Shown piece by piece: positions 33,511-42,327 of a stretch of DNA of 64,000 nucleotides. The notes beneath the pieces are model-generated. The model ran no database searches, was not told the origin of the DNA, and was given only the letters and a program-made list of their open reading frames with translations. The DNA is taken from contig CALWYD010000100.1 in assembly GCA_944385675.1 (NCBI GenBank), positions 1-64,000 of the forward strand, in the 5' to 3' direction. This DNA is from an uncultured Oscillospiraceae bacterium (GTDB lineage: Bacteria; Bacillota; Clostridia; Oscillospirales; Oscillospiraceae). Each line of letters opens with the position of its first letter. The stretch's first letter is position 1. The position numbers were made by a program, and so were the translations under genes.

Positions 33511-35435
33511 GATTTTTCTGTGGCCGCCTCTTCCGACACTCCGGCCTGCGTCTCCTCCTTCTTGGCAAAGTTTCCGGTATACAGCTGATAGTATTTCCCT
33601 TCTTTCTCAATCAGCTCATCGTGGGTACCCCGTTCAATAATACGTCCCTGCTCCATAACCATGATGCAATTGGCGTTGCGCACAGTGGACAGACGGTGGG
33701 CAATCACAAAGGTGGTTCGTCCCGTCATCAGGGCGTCCATCCCGTCCTGAACCAGCTTCTCTGTGCGGGTATCAATAGAGGAGGTGGCCTCATCCAGGAT
33801 CAATACCGGGGGATCAGCCACTGCAGCCCGTGCAATGGCCAGCAGCTGCCGCTGTCCTTGGCTGAGGTTGGCCCCGTCTCCCGTGAGCATTGTATTATAG
33901 CCGTCAGGCAGGCGGCGGATAAAGCCGTCGGCATTGGCCAGCCGGGCCGCAGCAATGCACTCCTGGTCATCGGCCTCCAGGCGGCCGTAACGGATGTTTT
34001 CCATCACTGTACCGGTAAACAGATGAGTATCCTGGAGAACAATTCCCAGGGAGCGGCGCAGATCCTGCTTTTTAATTTTGTTGATATTGATGCCGTCATA
34101 GCGGATTTTTCCGTCATCAATGTCGTAGAACCGATTGATAAGGTTTGTGATGGTGGTCTTGCCCGCCCCGGTGGCTCCCACAAAGGCTATCTTCTGTCCC
34201 GGTTTGGCCCACAGGCTGATGTCATGAAGTACCAGTTTATTAGGCTCATAGCCGAAATCCACATGGTCAAAGACCACGCCTCCCTCCAGCCGGGTGTAGG
34301 TGACAGTACCATCAGCTTTGTGGGGATGGCGCCAGGCCCACAGATTGGTCCGCTGATTGGCCTGACTCAGCTGGCCATCGGCTCCTTCCTTGGCGTTAAC
34401 CAACTCCACATAACCCTGGTCGGACTCCGGTGTTTGGTCCATCAAGTCAAACACTCTCTGAGCACCGGCGGCGGCGGTCACCACAAAATTCACCTGCATG
34501 CTCACCTGAGTGATAGGCTGAGTGAAGCTTTTGTTCAGACCAACAAAGGTGATTACCGTCCCCAAGGTCACCCCAGCCAGGCCGTTGATGCCCAGAATTG
34601 CCCCCAGAATAGCCACCAGTGCATAACTCAGCCAGCCAATATTGGCATTGATGGGCATCAGTAAATTGGCGTAGCGGTTGGCCAAATCCGCGCTTTGGCG
34701 CAGCTGCTCGTTTACTTTCCGGAAGTCGGCCTTGGCTGCCTCCTCATGACAAAATACCTTGACCACCTTCTGTCCATCCAGCATCTCCTCAATAAACCCA
34801 TCCACAATGCCCAGATTCTTCTGCTGCTGAACGTAGTACCTTCCTGACAGCTTGGAAAACCGAGAAGTTACCCGCAGCATCACGGCGGCGGTGAGCAGAG
34901 AAATAAGAGTAAGGGTGGGGTTTAAAATAATCATCGTCACCAGAGTTGCCAGCATGGTAACGCCTGAGTTAATGGTCTGGGGAATTGACTGGCTGAGCAG
35001 TTGGCGCAGCGTGTCAATGTCGTTGGTATATACGGACATAATGTCCCCATGGGCGTGGGTATCAAAGTACTGGATGGGCAGCGCCTCCATTCGGGAGAAC
35101 AATTCGTCCCGGAGCCGGCGCATGGTTCCCTGGCTAATGGAGACCATAATGCGGTTATAGAAGAAGGCCGCCACCACCCCTACTGCCATCACCCCTGCCA
35201 GCCGAATCAGATCCCGGCCCAGAGGAGCAAAATCAGCGGAACCACTGCTCAGCATGGGCGCGATGTATTGATCCACCAACTTTTGGGGAAATGTAGCACC
35301 CACCACGGTAGCCGCAGCCGAGAGAAGGATACAGGCCATGACCAGCAGGAAAGGCAGCTTATAGTAATGAAGCATATAGCGGATGACCCGTTTCAGCACA
35401 GAAACAGGCGCTCCTTGGGCCTTTTTTTCACTCAT
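33507..35435 (-). CDS. ABC exporter, ATPase-permease subunit with canonical catalytic site
   Basis: A 642-residue half transporter: six membrane helices (about 20-330) then a nucleotide-binding domain. Walker A is GATGAGKT, the signature is LSQGQRQ, and Walker B with a consensus catalytic Glu is VLILDEATSSID. An insertion of about 40 residues (KEGADGQLSQANQRTNLWAW region) lies between the two domains. AAAGGAGGAG precedes the ATG at 35435. It pairs with the upstream 579-residue subunit, 16 bp away, and would form a heterodimeric multidrug-type exporter. The substrate is unknown. Confidence 0.88.
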   Translation of the reverse strand: MSEKKAQGAPVSVLKRVIRYMLHYYKLPFLLVMACILLSAAATVVGATFPQKLVDQYIAPMLSSGSADFAPLGRDLIRLAGVMAVGVVAAFFYNRIMVSISQGTMRRLRDELFSRMEALPIQYFDTHAHGDIMSVYTNDIDTLRQLLSQSIPQTINSGVTMLATLVTMIILNPTLTLISLLTAAVMLRVTSRFSKLSGRYYVQQQKNLGIVDGFIEEMLDGQKVVKVFCHEEAAKADFRKVNEQLRQSADLANRYANLLMPINANIGWLSYALVAILGAILGINGLAGVTLGTVITFVGLNKSFTQPITQVSMQVNFVVTAAAGAQRVFDLMDQTPESDQGYVELVNAKEGADGQLSQANQRTNLWAWRHPHKADGTVTYTRLEGGVVFDHVDFGYEPNKLVLHDISLWAKPGQKIAFVGATGAGKTTITNLINRFYDIDDGKIRYDGININKIKKQDLRRSLGIVLQDTHLFTGTVMENIRYGRLEADDQECIAAARLANADGFIRRLPDGYNTMLTGDGANLSQGQRQLLAIARAAVADPPVLILDEATSSIDTRTEKLVQDGMDALMTGRTTFVIAHRLSTVRNANCIMVMEQGRIIERGTHDELIEKEGKYYQLYTGNFAKKEETQAGVSEEAATEKS

Positions 35436-35451
35436 ATGATTTCTCCTCCTT

Positions 35452-37191
35452 TCATGCTGGCTGGTCAAAGTCCCCGCCGCCCTTAACCTGAGACTGGTAG
35501 ATCTCCTGGTAAATGGCGTTTGTTTTCAGCAAATTCTCATGGGTATCAAAGGCATTTACCTGACCGTTATCCAACACCAAAATGCGGTCGGCCCCCTCCA
35601 CGCTGGAGACGCGCTGGGCAATAATAATCTTCGTGGTTCCCGGGATCTCTCTGGCCATGGCGGAACGGATCTTGGCGTCTGTGGCCGTGTCTACAGCAGA
35701 GGTAGAGTCATCCAGAATCAGTACCTTTGGCTTTTTGAGGAGGGCCCGGGCAATGCACAGCCGCTGTTTCTGCCCACCGGAAACGTTGGCCCCTCCCCGC
35801 TCGATGCGGGTAAGATATCCGTCGGGCATTCGGTCAATAAACTCGTCGGCACAGGCTGCCCTGCAGGCGGCTTCACACTCCTCTCGGGTGGCCTCCGGAT
35901 TGCCCCAACGCAGGTTATCCAGAACGGTCCCGGAGAAGAGGGTATTTTTCTGCAGTACAACAGAAACCTGGTTGCGCAGCGCCTCCATATCATATTGCCG
36001 CACATCCAGTCCCCCCACGCGAACCGCCCCCTCATCCACGTCATATAGGCGGCAAATTAGATTGACCAAACTGCTTTTGCCCGATCCGGTACCCCCAATT
36101 ACGCCAATGGTTTCCCCGGATTTAATATGGAGATTGATATCGGACAGGGCGTACTTGCCGCTGCCACGGCGGTAGGAAAAACTCACATGGTCAAAATCGA
36201 TGGATCCGTCAGCTACCTCTTCTACCGGCTCTTCCGGCGCCGCAAGATCGGGAGTCTCCCGAAGCACTTGGCTGATGCGGCGGACACTGGCCATAGACAT
36301 GGTGATCATTACCACCACCATGGACAGCATCATAAGCCCCATCAGCAGGGACATGACATAGCTGAACAGGCTGGTTAGATTTCCTGTGGTCATTTCTCCC
36401 GCCACAATGAATTGGGCCCCCAGCCAGGAGACCATGATAATACAGAAATAAACTGCCATCATCATGGCCGGATTATTGAAGGCCAACAGCCCTTCAGCCC
36501 GGACAAAAAGGCGGTACAGAGTCTCAGAGGCTTTTGAAAACTTACTGTTTTCATAGTCCTCCCGTACAAAGGCCTTTACAACCCGGATGGCAGACACATT
36601 TTCCTGCACACTTGCGTTTAAATCGTCATATCTGCGAAATACTTGGGTAAAAATCTTCATGGTAACTACCATGATGGAACCCAGTACCACGGCCAAAAAC
36701 ACTACAGCGATTAGAAATGTAAGGCTAAGTTTTGGGCTAATAATTAAGCACATAATGTAGCTGAAAATGAGATTTAGGGGGGAACGCACGGCTACCCGGA
36801 TGACCATCATAAAGGCATTTTGTACGTTGGTAATGTCGGTGGTCATGCGGGTAACAAGGCCAGGAACGCTGTACTTGTCAATGTTGGAAAAGGAAAAGGT
36901 CTGGATATTGTCGTACATCGCCTGGCGCAAGTTGGCAGACAGTCCGGAAGAGGCGCTTGCGGCATACCGGCCTGCCGCAGCCCCAAACACCAACCCCAAA
37001 AAAGCCATGACCACCATCAGTGCCCCATAGCGGTACACGGTGGGCAAATCCCCTGCCTCCAGCCCCTGGTCAATAATAATGGCAGTGATAAAGGGAAGCA
37101 GGATCTCCATGACCACCTCCAGAGTGGTCATCCCAATACACAAAAGCGTATCCCGCCGATATCGTCCCAATTCATGCAATACAGTCTTCAC
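35452..37191 (-). CDS. ABC exporter, ATPase-permease subunit with degenerate catalytic site
   Basis: A 579-residue half transporter with six membrane helices and a nucleotide-binding domain. Walker A is GGTGSGKS and the signature is VSGGQKQ. Walker B is VLILDDSTSAVD, with Asp in place of the catalytic Glu. That substitution is the mark of the degenerate-site partner in heterodimeric exporters of the TM287/288 and BmrCD kind. The GTG at 37191 overlaps the marR stop as GTGA with GGGAGG 9 bp upstream. The operon is marR, this gene, then the 642-residue partner. Confidence 0.88.
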   Translation of the reverse strand: MKTVLHELGRYRRDTLLCIGMTTLEVVMEILLPFITAIIIDQGLEAGDLPTVYRYGALMVVMAFLGLVFGAAAGRYAASASSGLSANLRQAMYDNIQTFSFSNIDKYSVPGLVTRMTTDITNVQNAFMMVIRVAVRSPLNLIFSYIMCLIISPKLSLTFLIAVVFLAVVLGSIMVVTMKIFTQVFRRYDDLNASVQENVSAIRVVKAFVREDYENSKFSKASETLYRLFVRAEGLLAFNNPAMMMAVYFCIIMVSWLGAQFIVAGEMTTGNLTSLFSYVMSLLMGLMMLSMVVVMITMSMASVRRISQVLRETPDLAAPEEPVEEVADGSIDFDHVSFSYRRGSGKYALSDINLHIKSGETIGVIGGTGSGKSSLVNLICRLYDVDEGAVRVGGLDVRQYDMEALRNQVSVVLQKNTLFSGTVLDNLRWGNPEATREECEAACRAACADEFIDRMPDGYLTRIERGGANVSGGQKQRLCIARALLKKPKVLILDDSTSAVDTATDAKIRSAMAREIPGTTKIIIAQRVSSVEGADRILVLDNGQVNAFDTHENLLKTNAIYQEIYQSQVKGGGDFDQPA

Positions 37192-37661
37192 GTGTCCATA
37201 CCTCCCATCGCTTTTTTTGTGGAAATTCCAGACAGATTTTGCAGCATCTTTTTCTGAAGGCGGTACATGTCCTGCAGTTCCGACTGGGAAAAGCTGGAGT
37301 ACAGCCTCCCCCGGATGGCTGCCACAGCTCCATTTAGGAACTCCCGCAGTGCTTCTCCCTGTGGGGTAGCGAAGATAATTTTGCACCGGTCATCCTGAGT
37401 ACAGCTTTCCATACGCACATAGCCCCTTTTCCGCAGGGACTTGAGGGTGGTGGACAGGTGGGCCATGGAGTAACCCAGTACTCGGTGAAGAGCGGTCAGA
37501 GAGGTCCCCTGTTCCCCATGGTTTAAAATTTGAAGCAAAACATGGGCCTGGACAGCAGTCATATCCTGAGGGGCCAGAATTCCGTTGGCACATAATTCCA
37601 TCTGTAGAAAAATGCGGCGGTTGTCCCACGCCATCTGATCCAAGTCCGCACCCGTCATCAT
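37188..37661 (-). CDS. MarR family transcriptional regulator
   Basis: A 157-residue winged-helix regulator. The recognition region is LTALHRVLGYSMAHLSTTLKSLRKRGYV, and the wing contains DDRCKIIFATPQG. It is the first gene of an operon with a heterodimeric ABC exporter, a common arrangement in which the repressor is released by the exported compound. GGAGGG lies just upstream of two in-frame ATG codons (37661 and 37658). An inverted repeat AAAACTG...CAGTTTT overlaps its promoter. Confidence 0.88.
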   Translation of the reverse strand: MMTGADLDQMAWDNRRIFLQMELCANGILAPQDMTAVQAHVLLQILNHGEQGTSLTALHRVLGYSMAHLSTTLKSLRKRGYVRMESCTQDDRCKIIFATPQGEALREFLNGAVAAIRGRLYSSFSQSELQDMYRLQKKMLQNLSGISTKKAMGGMDT

Positions 37662-37683
37662 TTACCCTCCGTTTCTTCTCTGC

Positions 37684-37734
37684 AAAACTGTTTTTGACTT
37701 TAAGGTTTATAACACAGTTTTATTAGAATGTGAA
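37684..37734 (-). promoter_or_regulatory. Promoter and possible operator of the marR-ABC operon
   Basis: On the minus strand TTCACA (37734-37729) and TATAAA (37711-37706) are 17 bp apart. AAAACTG (37684-37690) and CAGTTTT (37715-37721) form a 7-bp inverted repeat that brackets the -10, a plausible autorepression site. Confidence 0.5.
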
Positions 37735-37776
37735 ATACAAATGAGGTAATCATAATAAAAATTATTTATTAATTTA

Positions 37777-37812
37777 CAAAAAGCCGGCCGGTAAAGTATA
37801 CCTTTACCGGCC
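37777..37812 (-). terminator. Intrinsic terminator of the second LysR gene
   Basis: A perfect 11-bp stem (GGCCGGTAAAG / CTTTACCGGCC) with a 5-nt loop is followed on the minus strand by GGCTTTTTG. Confidence 0.85.
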
Positions 37813-37848
37813 AGTTCTTCCAAAGCCCCGCCCTATCTTTTCTTCCGG

Positions 37849-38754
37849 TTACACTCCTTCTTCCGGAAAAGACACCTCTTTGGCCCAGTCTCTTAATAGA
37901 TGCAGCAGGCCCCGCAGGAGAGGGGTCTCCTGGCCTGCCTTGCAGTACACCCCTAAAGACAGAGGGTCTACTCCCTCCAGGCGACATCTCCACAGTCCCG
38001 GCTCCGGCTGGGGAAGGATACCAGGCAGAACACAAACTCCATAGCCCGCGCGAATCAAAAGAAGGGCAGCCTGAGAGGATTCACAAAAGAACAGCTGGGA
38101 GGGTTTTTTAGATTCCCCCAACTGCAACTGAACCCTCCCCACCTCTGCCGGAACAAAGCTGGGGTGGTGAACCACCAATGGTCCCCCGCCAATCTCCTCC
38201 ATACTAGCTGTCTTCCGCCCCGCCAGGGGATGATCCTCCCGGCACAGGCAGATTACGGGGACTCGCTTCAGCTCATGATAACGCACCCCGCTTCTCTCAA
38301 AGGCGGGGTCCCGAATCCCCAGCGCTGCATCCAGGCCCCCGTTTTCTACCAAGGTCAAAAGCTGCTTGCCCGGTAGGGTAAAAATGCGGGGGTGCACATT
38401 GGGGTATTGTTTTCTTAGTCCCTGCATAGGCTGCTCCAAAAGTTCCAGCCTCATCAGGCTGTCACAGCCCAGGGACAGATTTACAATTTCCTGGTCATCG
38501 GCGCTCTCAAACCGTTTAATGGCCCGCTTGGAAATGGCCACAATATTTTTGGCGTCCTCCAAAAAGGTCAGGCCCTGAGTGGTCAGCTCCACAAAGCGGG
38601 TGGTACGCCGGAACAACTTCACATGCAGTTCGCTCTCCAACGTCTGAATCTGGTGGCTGACCGCAGGCTGAGAAATATGCAGATCCTCGGCGGCTTTGGC
38701 AAAGCTGAGATAGTCCGCCACCGCTAAAAAACATTCCAACTGAAAGATATTCAT
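37849..38754 (-). CDS. LysR family transcriptional regulator
   Basis: A 301-residue LysR protein with an N-terminal helix-turn-helix (LSFAKAAEDLHISQPAVSHQIQTLE) and a substrate-binding-like domain. GGAGG stands 6 bp before the ATG at 38754; the longer frame has no site. It points away from a NifX-like gene transcribed the other way 353 bp distant, which could be a target, but there is no direct evidence. The inducer is unknown. Confidence 0.88.
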   Translation of the reverse strand: MNIFQLECFLAVADYLSFAKAAEDLHISQPAVSHQIQTLESELHVKLFRRTTRFVELTTQGLTFLEDAKNIVAISKRAIKRFESADDQEIVNLSLGCDSLMRLELLEQPMQGLRKQYPNVHPRIFTLPGKQLLTLVENGGLDAALGIRDPAFERSGVRYHELKRVPVICLCREDHPLAGRKTASMEEIGGGPLVVHHPSFVPAEVGRVQLQLGESKKPSQLFFCESSQAALLLIRAGYGVCVLPGILPQPEPGLWRCRLEGVDPLSLGVYCKAGQETPLLRGLLHLLRDWAKEVSFPEEGV

Positions 38755-39107
38755 GTGTTTCCTCCGGGCCTCTCTCCATTCACATGGGTTGTTTCCGACC
38801 AGCGGCCCTGCGCTGCTTCTGGGGCCAATTTTAAAGGATTTTCTCTCCAGATTCAAGAGATAACAGGTACAATTCCGCCCGGTAACATCTCACCGGGCGT
38901 TCCCCATTGCGGAAAATATATTTTTTGTCCTTGAATCCTCCTGAAACTATGCTAGAATAAAATAATATAAGCAGACCTTCCTTGTGAACGACTCATATAT
39001 TATATTTCTCCTACTAAATCTTAGCCGATACCAAGCGCCAGCTCCCTCTTCTTTCCCGGAGCCCCTCCGCTTTGATATCCTGTGGCACAAAAAAGGAGCA
39101 TAATATC
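38755..39107. other. Divergent intergenic region between LysR and NifX-like genes
   Basis: 353 bp without a supported ORF. A rightward promoter lies at 38925-38953. The stretch 38960-39030 is AT-rich and contains no clear dyad that I could assign as a LysR site. Confidence 0.45.
38925..38953 (+). promoter_or_regulatory. Promoter of the NifX-like gene
   Basis: TTGTCC (38925-38930) and TATGCT (38948-38953) with a 17-bp spacer, about 150 bp upstream of the start codon. Confidence 0.5.
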
Positions 39108-39506
39108 ATGAAAATTGCAGTTACTTACGAGAATGGTCAGGTGTTTCAACACTTTGGGCACACGGCCCAGTTTAAACTCTACCGCATAGCCGGCGGCTCT
39201 GTCGCCGACCAGGTAATTGTGGACACCAGCGGCAGCGGACATGGCGCCTTGGCGGGCTTTCTCCGGGAGCAGGGAGTGGATACCCTGATCTGCGGCGGGA
39301 GCGGAGAAGGAGCCAGACAGGCTTTGAAGCAAGCCGGCATCCGCCTTTATGGGGGAGTATCTGGCAGTGCCGATCAGGCTGTGGCCGATCTGTTGGCCGG
39401 GGTTCTCTCCTTTGACCCTCAGGCCACCTGTGATCACCACCAGCACAGCCAGGAACACCAGTGTGGGGAACATCCGTGTAAAACACACACCTGCGAGCTG
39501 CATTAA
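39108..39506 (+). CDS. NifX/NifB-type dinitrogenase iron-molybdenum cofactor domain protein
   Basis: A 132-residue protein with the NifX-like fold (MKIAVTYENGQVFQHFGHTAQFKLY, then DTLICGGSGEGARQALKQAGI). Stand-alone members occur in many anaerobes without nitrogenase, and their role is probably metal or cluster handling. The last 25 residues are unusually rich in His and Cys (CDHHQHSQEHQCGEHPCK), a likely metal-binding tail. AAGGAGC lies 8 bp before the ATG. No nif genes are in the window, so a nitrogenase role is not supported. Confidence 0.8.
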   Translation: MKIAVTYENGQVFQHFGHTAQFKLYRIAGGSVADQVIVDTSGSGHGALAGFLREQGVDTLICGGSGEGARQALKQAGIRLYGGVSGSADQAVADLLAGVLSFDPQATCDHHQHSQEHQCGEHPCKTHTCELH

Positions 39507-39688
39507 ACTCACTTCAGCATCCGGGGGCGCGTTCTGGCGCCCCTTTTCATGTACTGTTCTCAGTAGGAAGTTTAAAATTCTTTACAAATTATATCTAGAT
39601 CCTACTCTCCATCTATGTTATCTTTAAGGCAGGAATTACCCCGCCCACTCCCCCCGTTCTGCGGGCGGCAGGAAAGGAGAGTCGCAGC

Positions 39689-40153
39689 GTGAATGTGATT
39701 TCCCTGCTCACCCCCAAAGCTCAGGTGGCTTATTTGTACGAAGATTTTACCATTCGCCAGGGGCTGGAAAAGCTCCGGGCCCATGGCTATACTGCTATCC
39801 CTGTACTAGCCCGTGACGGCCGGTATGTGGGTACCGTCAGCGAGGGAGATTTTCTCTGGCACATCCTAGACCGGGAAAACAATAGTCTACGCACGCAGGA
39901 GAAACTTCCTCTTCGCCGTGTGCTGCGTGCCAACTTCAACCCGGCCGTCCGGATTGATGTGACCCTCTCCCAACTTTTGGAGCGTTCCATGCACCAGAGT
40001 TTTATTCCCGTGGTAGACGATCGGGGCGCTTTCGTGGGAATTGTCACCCGGCAAAACATCATCCGTCATCTCACCATTCCCAAGATGGAAGAGCCTGTTC
40101 AGGAGGAGATTTTACCTTCCGCGGTCCTCTCCGCCCCCAGGGCCCACAGCTGA
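39689..40153 (+). CDS. CBS domain-pair protein
   Basis: A 154-residue protein consisting of two CBS repeats (about 10-60, YTAIPVLARDGRYVGTVSEGDF; about 85-135, QSFIPVVDDRGAFVGIVTRQNI). CBS pairs bind adenine nucleotides or related ligands and regulate partner proteins. The GTG start has AAAGGAG 7 bp upstream. It stands 183 bp after the NifX-like gene. The partner and ligand are unknown. Confidence 0.85.
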   Translation: MNVISLLTPKAQVAYLYEDFTIRQGLEKLRAHGYTAIPVLARDGRYVGTVSEGDFLWHILDRENNSLRTQEKLPLRRVLRANFNPAVRIDVTLSQLLERSMHQSFIPVVDDRGAFVGIVTRQNIIRHLTIPKMEEPVQEEILPSAVLSAPRAHS

Positions 40154-40515
40154 CCTGTGGTATCCCAGGCAGCTATTTCCCTGTTTGGGCTCCCGGGACA
40201 CACCAATTCTCTCCCCGGTGTCCCCCCCTCAGTGCTCAGGCGGATATTCTGCGGGTATATCTATCCCTATCTTCTTCTCTTTGCGAGGGGGCGGCGGGCC
40301 ACAGCTTTCCGTCCCCTTGCCTTTTTTCTGGTCATATAGTAAAATAATGCCAACCAAATATGCCTTTTCCTAACCCACGCCCAGTTCATGGACAAACTGT
40401 TCCACTTGTTTGTGTTACGCCCGCCAGCCTTGGCACGTGCACGCCCCTTTTCCTCTCCCCGTCCTTGAGCAGGCCCGGCAGCACACACCGCCGGAACAAA
40501 TTTTAGGAGGCGATT
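40154..40515. other. Intergenic region before the membrane glycan operon
   Basis: 362 bp without a supported gene. A promoter candidate lies at 40317-40345. The rest is C/T-rich, and I see no terminator hairpin for the CBS gene. Confidence 0.4.
40317..40345 (+). promoter_or_regulatory. Promoter of the DUF6020-GT2-GtrA operon
   Basis: TTGCCT (40317-40322) and TAAAAT (40340-40345) separated by 17 bp. The leader to the start codon would be about 165 nt. Confidence 0.45.
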
Positions 40516-42327
40516 TTGTTGACCCCTCCCTCTGTTGGAACCCACCAGAGACAGCTTGGGCTCCTATGGACAAAGATACTTCTATATTCCCTGCTCACCA
40601 GTCTGGCCCTGTCAGTGGAATATCTCCCTGCCCAAGGGGCTAGTGGCCCCATACGTCTGGAGATACAAGGGGGCAGCATTGTTTTTTTCGTGCTTTTTTG
40701 TGCTTTGGTACCGGCTTACCGCTTTCTTCTTTCCTCCGCCTGTGTCCTGCTGCCCAGCGCTGCCCTGGTCAGCATTTTCTTTTCTCTGTTTCTTCTTTTT
40801 GGGACCTGTTTTGAGGCAGCAGACAGTGCCGCCCCTATTTTCTCTTCCCCCTCTTGCCTGGTTCTGGCAGGAGTGATGATTTTGGGGTACTTTCTCTTTT
40901 TTTATTCCCTGACGGCGGCCCTCTTCCGCTGGCTGGACAGCCGCTGCCTCCCTGAATGCAGTTCCCTTTCTCCTGCGCAACGGCGGCGATTCTTTCTTAT
41001 CTCGTTTGGAATCATCCTGCTGGGTTGGCTCCCCTACCTTATTCTGTGCTATCCGGGCAGCGTCACGTATGACGGCCTGTATCAGCTGGGACAGTTCTCG
41101 GGACAGGCTCCCGCCACCAATCATCACCCCTGGCTGTCCACTCTGCTTATGGGATGGATTGTAGGTTTGGGAGGAGATAATCCGGCCCGTGGGGTCTTCT
41201 TTTATGTAATGTTTCAATCCCTGGTGTGTACCGCCGCCCTTGCTGGGGTGTGCTGGCAGATTCGGCTGCTGGCCGGCAGGACGGCCGCCCTGCTTTCTCT
41301 GGCCTTCTTTACCCTGGTCCCCACCTTCGGGGGCTATGCCCAGATGTTCGTCAAGGATACACTCTTCTATGGGATATTTGCGGTCTTTTTCCTGTTGGCG
41401 GTGGAGTTCCTCCGCCGCAGAGGGGTATGTCATCCCGTGATATGGGCCGCTTTGCTTCTCACAGGAGTGCTGTGTGCCCTGCTGCGCAACAACGGGCTGT
41501 ACCTGGTTGTCCCCACCCTGCTTTGCCTGGCATTCGTCCCCCGTGCTCTCTCCAGGCGAGTGGGCATCGCCGGGGTGGGCGTGGGAGTATTGGCGTTGTA
41601 CCTTTGCTTCAACCAGCTGTGCCTGCCCGCTCTGGGGGTAGAACCTGGCTCTGTGCGTGAGATGCTCAGCCTTCCCTTTCAGCAGACAGCCCGCTATGTC
41701 CGCACCTACAGCCAGGAGCTGACCGAAGAGGAGATTGCAGTCATTGACCGTGTATTGGACTATGAGTCCCTGTTCACTGCTTACGATCCCAGGGTATCCG
41801 ACGGGGTGAAAAATACTTACCACGGGGACAGCGAAGCTCTGAAGGACTACCTGGCCCTGTGGGTTCGCCAGGGTCTGCGCCACCCTGGGGTGTACCTGGA
41901 GGCCGCCTGGAATGCCATGTTCGGCTACTTTCTGCCGGGCTACCGCTACGGTCCCTTCGGCGGAAACTATTTCTTTATGCAGGAGCCCAACTACGGCATG
42001 GAATTTGAATTCCTCCGGCCCAACGGCGCCAACCTAATGGATCAGTTCAGCCGCCTGTGGAGCCGTCTGCCCGGCCTTGGCCTGCTCAACGCGCCGGCCA
42101 CCTTCTCCTGGCTGCTTATTTTATGTACTGCTGCTCTGCTGCGGCGCAGGAGGTGGCGCGCCCTCATTGCCGCCCTCCCCCTGTGGCTGGCCCTGGCGAT
42201 CTGCTGCGTATCGCCGGTGAATGGATTGGTGCGCTACATGCTGCCCAGCATGGCCGCCACACCCCTGCTTATGGCCTATACGTTATACGTCCTGACTCCA
42301 AATAGTCAAGGAGGTTTCCATGGATAA
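40516..42327 (+). CDS. DUF6020-like multi-spanning membrane protein
   Basis: A 603-residue protein with at least 12 hydrophobic segments, resembling large GT-C-type glycosyltransferases annotated DUF6020. A conserved-looking acidic region between helices, YPGSVTYDGLYQLGQFSG, and the following NHHPWLSTLLMG could form the active-site loop. The start is one of two consecutive TTG codons, with AGGAGG 5-8 bp upstream. It overlaps the glycosyltransferase gene by 8 bp, and that pairing supports a role in building or flipping a lipid-linked sugar for a surface glycan. Confidence 0.75.
   Translation: MLTPPSVGTHQRQLGLLWTKILLYSLLTSLALSVEYLPAQGASGPIRLEIQGGSIVFFVLFCALVPAYRFLLSSACVLLPSAALVSIFFSLFLLFGTCFEAADSAAPIFSSPSCLVLAGVMILGYFLFFYSLTAALFRWLDSRCLPECSSLSPAQRRRFFLISFGIILLGWLPYLILCYPGSVTYDGLYQLGQFSGQAPATNHHPWLSTLLMGWIVGLGGDNPARGVFFYVMFQSLVCTAALAGVCWQIRLLAGRTAALLSLAFFTLVPTFGGYAQMFVKDTLFYGIFAVFFLLAVEFLRRRGVCHPVIWAALLLTGVLCALLRNNGLYLVVPTLLCLAFVPRALSRRVGIAGVGVGVLALYLCFNQLCLPALGVEPGSVREMLSLPFQQTARYVRTYSQELTEEEIAVIDRVLDYESLFTAYDPRVSDGVKNTYHGDSEALKDYLALWVRQGLRHPGVYLEAAWNAMFGYFLPGYRYGPFGGNYFFMQEPNYGMEFEFLRPNGANLMDQFSRLWSRLPGLGLLNAPATFSWLLILCTAALLRRRRWRALIAALPLWLALAICCVSPVNGLVRYMLPSMAATPLLMAYTLYVLTPNSQGGFHG

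Noticed and set aside
40612..41883. 423-codon minus-strand ORF opposite the DUF6020-like gene
   Set aside because: Gln/Lys/Gly-rich antisense shadow without domains or start signals.
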